The notes beneath the pieces were generated by a model. It worked only from the letters and a program-made list of their open reading frames with translations. It had not been told where the DNA came from and made no database searches. A stretch of 42,335 nt of DNA from Paenibacillus barengoltzii NBRC 101215. GTDB lineage: Bacteria > Bacillota > Bacilli > Paenibacillales > Paenibacillaceae. The position numbers were made by a program, and so were the translations under genes. Location: contig NZ_BILV01000054.1 of NCBI RefSeq assembly GCF_004000745.1, positions 1 to 42,335 on the forward strand, written 5' to 3'. Positions 42,327-42,335 of the stretch are shown here, piece after piece. Positions within the stretch are counted from its first letter, which is position 1, and every line of letters begins with the position of its first letter.

Positions 42327-42335
42327 CGAGGCGCA

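Overview
This window is a conserved housekeeping chromosome segment from a spore-forming member of the Bacillota, most probably a Paenibacillus or a close relative in Paenibacillaceae. The pointers are the Bacillus-type order rpmG-secE-nusG-rplKAJL-rpoBC-str-S10-spc-alpha, a zinc-type S14 and L33, a zinc-LID adenylate kinase, and the sporulation/germination genes cwlD, salA, gerD, kbaA and pdaB. The genus is inferred from the look of the proteins and moderate GC, not from a search. Nearly all genes are on the minus strand, so the text follows transcription from right to left. Only pdaB and gerD are on the plus strand.

Right part (about 42.3 to 30.4 kb): rpmG-secE-nusG-rplK-rplA start from a TTGACA promoter at the window edge. 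rplJ-rplL have a strong promoter and an L10-type leader with an attenuator. A YbxB-type methyltransferase follows, and rpoB-rpoC lie behind a leader of about 290 nt, with a strong terminator after rpoC. Middle part (30.3 to 9.8 kb): the str operon (an L7Ae-like protein, rpsL, rpsG, fusA, tuf) ends in a terminator. The S10-spc-alpha supercluster (rpsJ to rplQ, 29 genes including secY, adk, map, a KOW protein, infA and rpoA) starts from a near-consensus promoter at 25.4 kb and ends in a terminator at 9.85 kb. Next come truA and the rplM-rpsI pair with an L13-type leader.

Left part (7.8 to 0.2 kb): a cysH-sat sulfate assimilation pair with its own promoter sits between rpsI and the sporulation cluster. 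Then come cwlD and salA (minus), gerD (plus), kbaA (minus), pdaB (plus), a SpoIIM-family membrane protein and a small unknown protein. At the extreme left a promoter with A-tracts points out of the window, as expected for an rRNA operon. Compared with Bacillus subtilis (from memory), the ecfA1-ecfA2-ecfT genes between rplQ and truA are absent, cysH-sat is inserted, and a SpoIIM paralogue follows pdaB.

There is no mobile element, CRISPR array, prophage or evident new multi-gene system. The less explained content is in non-coding RNA structure. A matching hairpin motif lies ahead of both rplK and rplA (candidate L1-binding sites). Strong non-terminator hairpins lie between secY and adk, between fusA and tuf, over the rplB stop codon and between rplK and rplA. 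There is also an 18-bp tandem repeat at the salA promoter, and two bidirectional terminators are built into the last codons of kbaA and salA.
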